The notes under the pieces are model-generated. The model worked only from the letters and a program-made list of their open reading frames with translations. It was not told the origin of the DNA and did no database searches. DNA of 64,000 nt from Dioszegia crocea. Its lineage: Eukaryota; Basidiomycota; Tremellomycetes; Tremellales; Bulleribasidiaceae. The position numbers were made by a program, and so were the translations under genes. Below, piece by piece: positions 45,062-55,306 of the stretch. The stretch lies in the NCBI GenBank assembly GCA_001600615.1, contig BCKK01000007.1, positions 340,431 through 404,430 on the forward strand, given 5' to 3'. Positions within the stretch are counted from its first letter, which is position 1. The number at the start of each line of letters is the position of its first letter.

Positions 45062-48000
45062 CTATTGCACTTCCGGCTGAGAATTCGCAAATTTGGTCAA
45101 GATGTAATTCAAGAATTGAGTTTCGTCATCCGCACTGAGTTCGCTCGGAGCCCTACAGTCGTAAGCTTAAACTCCAGCCAAACCAAGAGCTAAGTAAGAT
45201 AGTAAAGCTCACCCTTCTTCAGTCTGAGGTAACGCAAACGGATTGAAACCCCCAGCCACAGGTCCATTATCGAGATCCAAGCCCAGATTCGTGAAATCGA
45301 ATTGATCCATGATTTGTCCAAATTGAGGTCCACCCTGACCCTGACCTTGACCATTCCCCATCCCACCTCCAGACCCGGATCCCTGGTTGAGGTTGTTCGC
45401 AGCGAAGAATTGCTCCAGTGTCGTTCCTGCAAATGGGTCTGGCCCCGAACCGAGATTCAGCGATTGATTCTGGTTCTGCGGCGAAGAGAGGGGGAGAAGG
45501 TGTTGGTACGGGGAGAGCTGGTATGACCCGTTCGAATTGTTAGTGAGGGATTCGAGGTTGAAGTTGGGATGCTGCTGGGGTTGCATAGGGTGCAGAATCG
45601 GTTGGTTATTGGGGGAGTGGAAGATGCTTTCGGGTGAAGGATCGTAACTGTGCGCAGACCCAGGTCGGACCATTTCACCTCCGGTCCCAGCGGTCGTCAT
45701 GTTGAAATCGGGAGACCAGTTGGACGACGACGGTTGAGGCTGGCCCCGCTTGGTCGGTGGGGGCTGTAGAGGCCTGGGCCCATCTCGGCGCTGACCAGCC
45801 ATGTTGAAGGGTTGAATGACGTCTAGTCCAGGCATGGAAGGTGGTTTGTATCCCCACGGACTGGAAACCATCCCTCCCGATCCGTTCCTCTGAACCGATT
45901 GCTCTTGCACCTCCCTAGCTGCTTGCTGCCTTAGCTGCCGCCGTTCTTCCTCTGCGGCTCGACGACCCGATCGTGTCTTTGCTAAGCCTAGCAAAAGGTC
46001 CACTGGGGTCTCCTTTGTGGACGACGAAGCTGATGTAGAGTTTGGCGCAATGTTGGTTTTAGCAGTGAGAAACTCGACAATGGCCAGTTCTTCCTTGACT
46101 AGGGGTTCGGATATTTTGCCGCTGGCATCGGGTGCGCGACCACTGACGACGTTGAGTAGTCGTCTCAGTTTGTCCGCTTGGGCAGATTCAGGATCGACTA
46201 TTGTCAGCTGGGCAAAGGGGTCACTCACGTTTTATTGTAACTCCCAGAACCATGTACGAATTCAACACCCTATATCCTCCAGAATTCACAATCAAATTGC
46301 CCTTCTCCATGATGAACGATCGCCTACTGAGCAAATCTGCAGTCGCAGACTCAATCGCTGCGTCTTTGGAATACGCATAACGCGCATCTTGGGGTTTCCG
46401 GCGAAGGAGGTAGGGTCGATTGAGGGTGATTCGGGTGTAGAACCATTCGCAAGCGAGCAGATGACGCTGGACGAAGAGGTATGAGTGGTCTTTGTCAAAT
46501 TGAAGGTCGGGCTTTGACATTTTGAAGAATGGGGGGAGGGTCTCGCGCCAAGCCAAAAGTTCTTTGTCAAGTTCGAGTACGGTTTGATAGTCCGGCAGTT
46601 GGATCGCAAAGGTGTGATATGCTATGCGGCCCATGATTTCTGCCAATTTGTGCCTGTCATCAGCAAAGACAAAACAAGACTTACCTCAAGATGACATAGG
46701 TGTAAACTGTGGGTACCGTCAGGGGATGTCCGGCGGGATCAAAGTCGCCCTCTAATTCCTCATCCTCCAAGTTGGCCGGCATTCGAGTATCGGTATGTGC
46801 GTCTGAGATACTGGCAGGGCGACCGACGAGTAGCGATATAGTCCGGTCAAGATGATACAGCATCGCCCATGCTCGACGACGAATCTCGACATCTCGTTTA
46901 TCGGTAATGTTTAAGATGGAACCGTCGCGGTAGAGCCCGAGCTGGAACGCCGTGGTGAGTGGGGTAGAGCCTTCTGCGGGACGACGCGTGAGAAGCCTGT
47001 CGTCAGCGGGTACAAAGTAGGACTTACATGTAGCGCGAAGCTAACAGGCCTGCGAAGAGGACGTCGAGATTGTCTCTTTGCAGAGCTTTGGCGTACTCCA
47101 ACGAGGACCTCGCCGAACCGTAAAATCTCCTAGACCACGCTGCTTGGTCTGCAGTGGGCACGAGCTCATTCGGAGCTGACAGCGCTGTGATTGCAAGCTG
47201 GGGTCAGTACGGATAGACCCAAGACTCACGACTATGAACAGGAGAGGTAGCCAGCGCAGGGTATCCCCGTCGACTTTGGGATTGCTCGGATTCTTCCCAA
47301 TGGAGTCAAAGAACACCTCGTACCGCTTGAGGAAAGACGGCTTGTCAATTTTGTATCTCGTCCAACTATCATCAGCAGAGTTCAGCTTCACACTCACTCT
47401 ATGTCTTTGAAGTATAGATCCACGAGACCGTCTGCCATTCGCCGTCCGGGAACACCGGCAATCAGCCACTCCAGATGACTCTTGCTTATCCCGCTTTCCT
47501 TAAGCGTCGTCAAGACATCTTGCAGATCCGTATTATCCTCCAGGACGAGATTGATCAATCTCCCTTCGCTTAATCCCCAGCCATACCCCGATCGCCCGGT
47601 GGAATTGGTGTAAGCCTGACCAGTGGGGAATTGTCCAGACGGTGGAGGCTTAAGCGGCATTTGCTTTTCCTTTGCTTCAGAAGCTGATGCAGGGTGGAAC
47701 ATGTCATCTCCTGAGCCTTGGAGGAGAGCTGAGAGGTCGGCGGGGGATGATGGTTGTGCGTTTGTCGAGTCGCCTGGGGGTAGTGAAGAAACCAGCCGAC
47801 TGAGGAGACTTTCAATTGAGGAGAGACGAGATTGTACATCAGCCCTGAAGTCAGCGAGCACCAATATGGACATACGTTGACGGATCCTCAGCACCATTGA
47901 GGAACGGTCGGCATAATTGCGGAACGCGCCTGGCCACACATTGGCTACATGGCTCTTTTCGGTCGCATTTCTGCTTTCGTCGATGACATTCGACGCAGGA

Positions 48001-48246
48001 GAAATGCACGCGGGTCCGTTTGGACTCTCTTTCGCGATTAAGACGCGATGACACAGACTGATTATCGTCGTCTGCATCAGTGTGGTCTGCGCCGATTGAG
48101 GCAAGGCGGTCAACCGAGGGTCGAGGCGATGTCGCTTTCCGCTTTTTCGCTGGGGTTGCGGAGGAGCCTGATGCGGCGATGGAGGCTAGGGTTGACGGGC
48201 CTGCGACAGCAGGCTTGGGCGGTAGAGGGGCCGGGTCTTGCGGCAT
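45062..48246 (-). CDS. Zn2Cys6 fungal transcription factor
   Basis: A Gal4-type zinc cluster lies near residue 80: CVECHRRKQKCDRKEPCSQC followed by VARRVPQLC, i.e. Cx2Cx6Cx5Cx2Cx8C, preceded by a basic segment (ESKRTRVHF). After Ser-rich linkers, the middle holds the fungal-specific transcription-factor regulatory domain (YTNSTGRSGYGWGLSEGRLI, LSVIWEM-like helices around MLYHLDRTISLLVGRPASIS, WFYTRITLNRPYLLRRKP, FIMEKGNLIVNSGGYRVLNS). The C-terminus is Gln/Asn/Pro-rich (NNQPILHPMQPQQHPNFN), consistent with an activation domain, and ends FANSQPEVQ. About ten exons are needed, with short introns. Targets are unknown. The nearest relatives of this architecture regulate carbon or lipid metabolism, but that is not demonstrable here. 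Confidence 0.9.
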
Positions 48247-48399
48247 GGTGCTATGGGTGATTGACAAATGTAACGACTGCATGCGGCCAATGTTGTTGCG
48301 GGGACCTTTTAGCTTCCGCCGGAAAGAAAGTTCCCCCACTCAGGAGAAGCGGGGTTCCCCGCCTGCACCAGGAGGGTGGGGAAGTGCAGCAGAAAGGCT

Positions 48400-49662
48400 T
48401 CATGCCACGACAGATTCACGAAGTTTGCATCCACTGAGACCCAAGAAACAGCCCTTCCTACCTAAAAGAATGTCCTGATACCAAATCGAAAATTCCTCGT
48501 CCAGACCCATTCGGCAATCCCCATCATCCAAATAGTAACCCTCCTGGCAGGCCATGGCAATGCACACGCCTCGTTCGCACGTACTACCGCCGAGTGAAGT
48601 GCCCACCATACTGGTACAGCTTTACCATCAGCAACAAACGTGTGAACGCAAGACTAAACCCACTCTGTTCCTCGAACATCAGAGGACGACCCGTAGAGAC
48701 CATACGCGCAGCCCCCGCAAGATTCGAGCTCATTTGCGGTATCAACACACTGCGATGGTCAGCATTGCGCCCCTGACATCACTTACCTCATAGCCGTGAT
48801 CATCTCCGGCCTGCACCCTACAAGCGCTGAGGCCCGCCGGGCAGTACTCCATGTCACCGCCTTGACCCAGCCGCCGCCTCTGCCTCTCCTCCGCTTGGCG
48901 CATGTTCCTCCGCGCCAGTCCCGACGCTTGGGCGGCTGCAGGGTCGTGAGAAAAGGAAAAGAACTGCCCAGCTGTACATGACGGGCTTCTACCGGGTCCG
49001 AATTGAAAGTTGTACGGGGGGGCGTCATTGACGCAGTAGCATTGGAAGGTGTCGGCGGTGGTGTCGAACACGACGCTGGCAGTTAAGAAGGTACGACATT
49101 GCTGGAAGCAGTCTGGGATCGTGGACACCGTGGTAAAGGTGGAAGCGTTTGGGGGTTTCGTGCAGAACAGCTCCCCGAAGGTGGTGGTTCGTTTGACATA
49201 CTGCCGGTCAGTTTGAGAGGCGACCGGTTCACGAGGCCGCCCCGCGGCCGACACGCTCACGCACTGTGCGACTAGGAGGCGATGGCTCACTTTGACGTCT
49301 CCCATGTCACACGTTCCATCAAAATTCGAAGCACCTTTGATATCCGTGGCCTTGAGCTCGTTCGGAAAGCAGGTACACTCTATCGCCACATTTTGTCGTG
49401 ATTCGTTTTGAAGATACTTCACCCCGACATATTCGGTAGGGCAGTAGTCCAGTCAGTCAGCCATAGGTATACACACAGATCTTGTCCGAATAAAAGCGGC
49501 GAGAGAGGAAACACGCACAAAGCAGACATCTCCATTATCCTGCGGACCACCGCCCGGTATGACAGGAAGGCTGCTGTATGGAATAACCGTGGATTGATAG
49601 TTCGCCGCGTTGGCCCAGGTGGCGGCCGTCGTTGAAGAGATACAAGCGAGATTGTTTCCCAT
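48400..49662 (-). CDS. CPL1-domain Cys-rich protein (capsule-related family)
   Basis: The C-terminal half has the CPL1-type pattern: YCPAGLSACRV, then after an intron CVDTANELESCGGCAYGLYG, GTDMVGTSLGGSTCERGVCI and AMACQEGYYLDDGDC. This matches the family's CP..C..C / ELESCGGC / GxD / C..G.C...C..GY order. In Cryptococcus neoformans the secreted Cpl1 belongs here. Upstream lies a WSC-like Cys region (TIPDCFQQCRTFLTASVVFD, TFQCYCVNDAPPYNF) and a first part ECTCFPNELKATDIKG. The start MGNNLACISSTTAATWANAA shows no convincing signal peptide, so a 5' exon may be missing or secretion may be unconventional. About five exons. Many conserved Cys suggest an extracellular disulfide-bonded protein. Confidence 0.75.
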
Positions 49663-50075
49663 GGTGTGGTGAGATTGAGCGATTGATTAGAGGTGGGTCG
49701 GGGGGGAAATGAAGTCAGTGCGGTCATGTTGTGCTGTATATAGCTTTGCTGATGTTTTTTGTGTTGACCTCCGGAGCTTTAGTCACAGTCATTTGCGCCC
49801 GGCGTGCAGAGTCGTGCGCACTAAGCACCATCACAAGGGACATATGCCAATCCATATGCCCTGACCGACAGACCTCTCCTTGGTGAATTTCGGGTCCGAA
49901 CGCGTCAAAGATCGCCCTGCCGTACAGAACTACATAATTCCCACTTCGGGCAATTCAGAGCTGTGGGGTAAGTGCGGGGTAGAGGCTAGTGCTTGCCAAC
50001 GTAGGCAATGTCTGGCGTTTGTCAAGCGTTTGTCCATGCAAGATCGAGAGGGATTGTTAATTTCCCCTACTCACA
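49663..50075. promoter_or_regulatory. Divergent region, CPL1-like / MDR gene
   Basis: 413 bp between divergent starts. A missing first exon of the CPL1-like gene, with a signal peptide, could lie here, but I could not find one with good splice signals. Confidence 0.4.
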
Positions 50076-51408
50076 ATGTCTAACAGTAAAGGATGGCAGT
50101 ACACGACTCGAGGTCGACTCAGCAAGACCATTAAGCAGGCGACGAATTCGATCCCCGAGGCACAATCTGACGAGGTTGTGGTCCAGATCAAAGCTGCTGC
50201 TCTCAATCCAGTGGAGAATCAGATGTGTGTCTGGGCAAATGGAACATGCTGACAATAGTGCGCAGTCCCCCGACCTTTTACTCAAGGTGATAGGTGCCCG
50301 CCTATGGGAACGCCCTTCGTGCCATGCTGGGACTTTTCAGGTGTGATTCACGCTGTGGGTGAGGGTGTGACGGAATACAAAGCAGGCGATGAGGTGTTTG
50401 GTGTCGTGTTGAATATGAATGGTGCGCACAGCTGCAGCAAGGCTGATGATAGGCAACGGCTCTTTACAAGAATATGTCGCCATCCCCTCTTCGTCGCCCT
50501 TCACCATCAAGCCGGCTTCGCTATCGTGGACCGACGCGGCTGCGCTGCCTCTTGCGTACGGCACGGTCTTTACTGCTTTGATCAACTATGGTCGATTAGC
50601 ATTCAACCCGCATCCGGCCGAAGTGGGTCGCAGGAGCGTCTTGATCCTGGGCGGAAGCAGTGGAACTGGAAGCGTCGGCATTCAACTGGCAAAGAAGATG
50701 GGGCTGAAGGTTGTCACTACGTGTAGTGGGAGGAATGTCGATCTGGTCAAAAAGCTCGGGGCGGACGAGGTGAGCTAGAACCAGGGCAGAGCTGATTCCA
50801 GGTCATTGACTATACGTCGGATCATGTAGCGGAGAAAGCGCTACACTCGCAATATGCCCCATACGCCGTCGTGCTCGATTGTGTAGGTGGAAAGGACCTC
50901 ATCCCGCATCTTGACCATCTGATACTGGACGATCCTGTAGCTCCTCACTTGGGGATATACGTGACTATTGTCGGGGATAGTGAGTATGCACTCGACAAAG
51001 CTGATGGCAGAAACCGACCGGGACGCGATGGGCGGGGCGACCACCAATGTGAGTGCACGATTGACTCTGCTGACCCCAGGCGTACTACCCGTCTCAAGCT
51101 ATTAGGCAATTCCGAGGTTCACTCAATGACGTCCTGCCATCTTGGTTGCCGTTCCGTTCGACCATCGCCAATAAGCGGTATGCGTGCATCATGTTCAGCC
51201 CGAGTAAAAAGATGTACGACACGATTGTGGATTTTATGAAGAGTGCGAAGGAGGTTCAGGTCGACTCTGTCTTTGACTTCAGGGTGAGTTGGTGTTTCAT
51301 GATGGAGTTGGGCCACGCAGGGGCTAATGGCAGGATGCACCCAAAGCCTTTGAGAAGTTGGAAAGCGGCAGAGCCAGAGGGAAGATTGTCGTATCTGTCA
51401 GCGAGTAG
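50076..51408 (+). CDS. MDR-superfamily quinone-oxidoreductase-like protein
   Basis: Six or so exons. The GroES-like half shows VVVQIKAAALNPVENQM, PFVPCWDFSGVIHAVGEGV, YKAGDEVFGVVLNMN, and GSLQEYVAIPSSSPFTIKPA. The Rossmann half shows LSWTDAAALPLAYGTVFTAL, VLILGGSSGTGSVGIQLAKK with GLKVVTTCSGRN, and LVKKLGADEVIDYTSDH, then VVLDCVGGKDLI. The C-terminus is FSPSKKMYDTIVDFMKSAKE and FEKLESGRARGKIVVSVSE. No catalytic-zinc ligands are seen, so it is of the zinc-independent NADPH reductase class (YIM1/RTN4IP1-like). The usual PFxPGxDxSG has Cys in place of Gly. Introns are 31-41 nt. The substrate is unknown. Confidence 0.85.
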
Positions 51409-51627
51409 ATTTGAGATACTGTCTATGTGGTATGGGTCGATAGCTCTGGTCTCTGTCCTCCTACGTCTACGCTACTCTCTGTGTGTCAAGACTCAGACGC
51501 ACAGCCAAGTCACCCCGCCACAATCGCCACCCACAAGACAGCATTCCTCGATTACGTACCACGCACGTGACCTCCAGCGCGTCAATCTCGATCGACCTTA
51601 TTCTTGATTTCTCATCCATCTGTACAA

Positions 51628-53342
51628 ATGCTGCTCTCCCAACTTCTGATTCGGCTCGGTCTTTCCACAGCTGTGCTGGGATTCCAATCTTTAGATAGTA
51701 GGCGAGCGAAAAATGTTCTAGAATCGAAGCGCGAGGGGTATTGCTCGGTTAGTCATCACTTTTGCCGTGCTAACTTTAGCCCTCTGGTCCGATAGAATCG
51801 ACGCACTGTCTATATGAAACGGTCGAATCGCTCAATGCGGAGCTTTATCCTGCTCTTAACCGACTAGTCAAATATCCTTTCTTCCGCCATTACAAAGTGG
51901 ATCTCTTTCGGGAGTGCCCATTCTGGCGCGAAAATGGATTTTGCATGAATCGCGATTGTGGCGTCATGGCGGCAGATGAGGCGGATATACCGGAAAAGTG
52001 GAGAGCCAAGGCTTTGGGTGAACTGCGGACAGGGGTGAGTTCTAGCAAGGCAAAGCTGACGTCAGGATGAATCTAGCTGTTACTTCAAGGAGCAGGACTT
52101 TTGTTATATCGAGGATGATACGACGCAGGGTGAGTCCGAATTCGACCAAGCTGATGTAGATGGGGAATACATTGATCTTTCGCTAAACCCGGAACGATTC
52201 ACGGGTTACGCTGGTGACTCGGCGCATCAGGTTTGGCGGGCGATATATCAGGAGAACTGCTTTGGTCTTTCTGAAGCGGGTACTGCGCCAACCCAGGGAT
52301 TCAGCAAACTCAGCGAGGGGTTTGGTACGGAGATGGTGAGACAGGATGAGGAGTGCGAGGAGAAGAGGGTGTACTATCGGATCATATCAGGTGAGTTTAA
52401 CCATGACTTTGCTGATCAGGCCTCCACGCATCGATCTCAATACACATCTGCCAGGAGTATCTCGACCAGGCCACTGGCGAGTGGTCGCCAAATCTACAAT
52501 GTTTCGTCTCTCGTCTGGGCGCACATCCGGAGCGACTCTCAAATGTCTACTTCAATGCTGTACTTCTACTGCGAGCCGTAGCCCGAGCTGCGCCGTATCT
52601 GGAGCAGTACGACATAGCCGTCGCGCCGACGACGAAAGCGGTAACGGACCGAATTCAGGATCTGAGGAAAGGCGATGCGGAGGCGAAGGATTCTTTGGCA
52701 AAGGTCATCAGCCTCGCGAATGGTAATGGCGTTGAGCGCGGCTTTGACGAGGCGGAGTTCTTCCGAGGAAATGACGCTATAGTAAGTTCTGACCCGACCA
52801 GTGCTGACTCAGATACTCAAAGAGCAATTCAAGAATCACTTCCGGAACGTATCGCGCATTATGGATTGCGTCGGGTGTGACAAGTGTCGCCTGTGGGGGA
52901 AGCTTCAGGTATCGGGTCTTGGGACGGCGTTGAAGATTTTGTTTGAGCTTGACGAGAAGGCTTTGGAGTGAGTGCAGTCACGGCGCCGCTGACGGTAGTC
53001 CCAAAGTCAACCCCGACCTGCTGCAGCGATCCGAGGTGGTAGCTCTTTTCAACACCCTGCATCGCACTAGCGAATCCCTAGCGGCAGTCGAGCAGTTCAG
53101 GCAAATCTACAAGGAGACTCAAGATGCAGCAAAGGCAAAGAAGCGGATAGAGAAACCAAAGGTGAGTCAAGGCACGGCAGCGCTGACCCTAGCCAAAACC
53201 ATCCCTCACCACTATGGGGATTCTTTTTTCAGCCCTAGAGGGATTCAGGCGGAGCTGCAGGGGATGCTTGGAGATGTGTTGGCGGACACTATCGAGAGGA
53301 CAAGCGAGCGTGCTGAAGGTTGTGCGGAGAATAGAACTGTAG
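51628..53342 (+). CDS. ERO1: ER thiol oxidase ERO1
   Basis: ERO1 reoxidises protein disulfide isomerase with FAD and O2 in the ER lumen. About seven exons with introns of 29-40 nt. A signal sequence ([20 protein letters not shown]) is followed by [20 protein letters not shown] (outer cysteines), [34 protein letters not shown] (shuttle cysteines), [59 protein letters not shown] and the active-site/FAD region [20 protein letters not shown] with [15 protein letters not shown]. The C-terminal exon ([15 protein letters not shown]...) is not conserved. Intron 1 has an unusual GTTAGT donor and is 32 nt. The tail is unlike the membrane-binding tail of yeast Ero1. Confidence 0.96.
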
Positions 53343-53480
53343 ATACCACGTGTTTGACGCGTCACGCTAGGCACGCGTTGTTGACTTTTCCAGCCTAGCC
53401 TTAAAGTTCACGTCGCCTTTGTTGACATCTTTCATCTATACATCCACACACACTCTTTACACACACGCTACACGCACAGA

Positions 53481-54165
53481 ATGATCTTCGCTCTCCTCTC
53501 TCTTCTTACCGTCGCCGCCGCGATCAGGGTCACCTCTCCCACTTCCGGGTCGGTGTGGGACAGCAGTACCTCCTCGCAGACCATCAGCTGGGAGGCAGTC
53601 AGCTCTGACCCCAACAGCTTTGTGATTCAGCTCGTGAACCAGGTATGTCTCTTGTACAAGTCGCGCTGATTTCAGGCCGGCTTCCTCCCCAACTCCCCCG
53701 TGACCATCTCCAACAGCCAATCTAGCCAGACCGGTACTCAATCCGCTACCATCACCTACCCCGGCGGTACCTGGCCCGTCGGCACCGCGTTCCAGATCAA
53801 CCTCGTCACGTCTACTGCTGGTAATCAGGCCATCCTCGCGCAATCTCCCCAATTCAACATCTCCAACACCGGTGCTGCGGCCCAAACCTCCAGCGGTGTT
53901 TCCCCCATGACCCTGTCCCAGAGCGCGACAACGAGCTTTGCCCCCGTCTCTCCTCCTTCCTCCACCGGCGTGACTGTGACCAGCACCACTGCGGGTGATG
54001 CCAGCGGCGGTATTCCCAATGCTGTAAGTTGTGCCTTCTTCGTCTAGATCTGCGCTGACAAACAGGCCACCAGCTCCCGCGCTGCCGCAACCGACAAGGC
54101 GTCTCCCTCCGCTTTGATCTCCCTCCTCCTGACCGGTGCCGCTTTCTTCGGTGTCTTTGCCTAGT
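53481..54165 (+). CDS. Kre9/Knh1-like Ser/Thr-rich GPI-anchored protein
   Basis: Three exons give about 200 residues. A signal peptide (MIFALLSLLTVAAAIRV) leads into a Kre9/Knh1 N-terminal type beta-domain: TSPTSGSVWDSSTSSQTISW, FVIQLVNQAGFLPNSPVTIS, ITYPGGTWPVGTAFQINLVT, ILAQSPQFNIS. A Ser/Thr-rich stalk follows and the protein ends with a hydrophobic GPI-addition signal (SALISLLLTGAAFFGVFA) after a small-residue omega region (SSRAAATDKAS). Family members are cell-wall or plasma-membrane proteins, some involved in beta-1,6-glucan assembly. It lies 138 bp downstream of ERO1 on the same strand. It is a strongly supported secreted surface protein; its exact role is unknown. Confidence 0.85.
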
Positions 54166-54482
54166 GCATGCATCTTTATTCGTCTCTGCGATGTCCCATT
54201 GTTAGGCACTCCATTGTGAACGCGTAGAGACGCGACCCGTGATTTCCGAAGCGCAGTCCATCTCCCAGCTCGGCAGTTTCCCGTTCCACGTACATGGTTT
54301 GTAGGACACCTTGTCACTCTCGGACTGTGGACTCGTTTTGATCAGCTTGTCCATTCGTAGCTCTTTAGGTCCAGTTTCCGAAGGCCACCTGTACCTACCT
54401 GTACCTAGGCACGGTCAGCATTCCTTGCTGTCCTCCCTTCCCCTCGCACAGACGTTTCAGACTCCTCCATAAACCATACATC
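54166..54482. promoter_or_regulatory. Intergenic region upstream of LYS5
   Basis: 317 bp with no supported gene; contains a direct GTACCTACCT repeat (near 54391-54410) of no known meaning. Confidence 0.4.
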
Positions 54483-55300
54483 ATGAAATTGCTCGCCTTC
54501 CGCTTGCCAGATGATGAGATACCCTTAGAAGTAAGCTACGCCCTCATCTCAGCTGATACAGGACTACGAAGCCCTCTTGAACGTTCTCGACGCGTCCGAA
54601 CGGCCACGCGTCCAGCGATTCCGAATTGCCGAGGATCGCCTTAGTGGGTTGACTTCACGCTCGAACTGACAACAGGGTCTCTAATCGCCCGTATCGCAGT
54701 ATACTACTACCTCATCACGCAGGGTGTGCTCTCACGGACCGAAAAACCGACATTTCGCTCAGGCCCGAAGGGGAAACCATACCTCGTTAGCCCAAAATTG
54801 GATCTCGGCTTCAATGTCTCGCACGAGGGCAAGTGGGTGATATTGGGTATTGGAGAGGGAGAGGTAGGGGTAGATGTGATGGATCCGCCTCCAGATCCAG
54901 AGGTCATCAAGGAGGCTTTGATACCACAAGTGAGTCAACTTGGGGCGCAGCTAAATAGATGACAATCTCGGAACGTCAAACTCTGGCCGTGCCCCTCACG
55001 CCTCAACAGCTTAGATGGACATTGACGACATTGTGGACTTTGAAGGAGGGATATACCAAGGCTGTTGGAGAGGGTGTGGGGTTCGGTCTGGAGCGCATCA
55101 ATGTGGTGTTTGACGGATTGGAGGTGGTGCGGGTAGAGGTTGACGGACGAGACATAGGGGATGATGGGTGGAAGTGGCGACTGGGCCGGATCGGCGAGGG
55201 GATGGAAGCGGGCTATGCGGTCTATTGGAAAGATACAGAATGGACAGGGGTAGAAATCGTAGAATGGGCACAACTAGTCTCAACCTTTGATAGCTTATAA
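54483..55300 (+). CDS. LYS5: 4'-phosphopantetheinyl transferase (LYS5/AASDHPPT type)
   Basis: This Sfp-type enzyme moves phosphopantetheine from CoA to carrier domains, including alpha-aminoadipate reductase for lysine synthesis, in the cytosol. Four exons. Motifs: EALLNVLDASERPRVQRFRI then RSLIARIAVYYYLITQ (helix before the core), GPKGKPYLVSPKLDLGFNVS followed by HEGKWVILG (FNVSH), VGVDVMDPP (Mg-binding GxD) and LWTLKEGYTKAVGEGVGFGL (W-x3-KEx2-KA, catalytic). The introns are 30-33 nt. Fungi often have a single such enzyme serving lysine, NRPS and PKS carriers. Its stop lies only 6 bp from the convergent DDB1 stop, so the transcripts must overlap. Confidence 0.93.
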
Positions 55301-55306
55301 TATACA

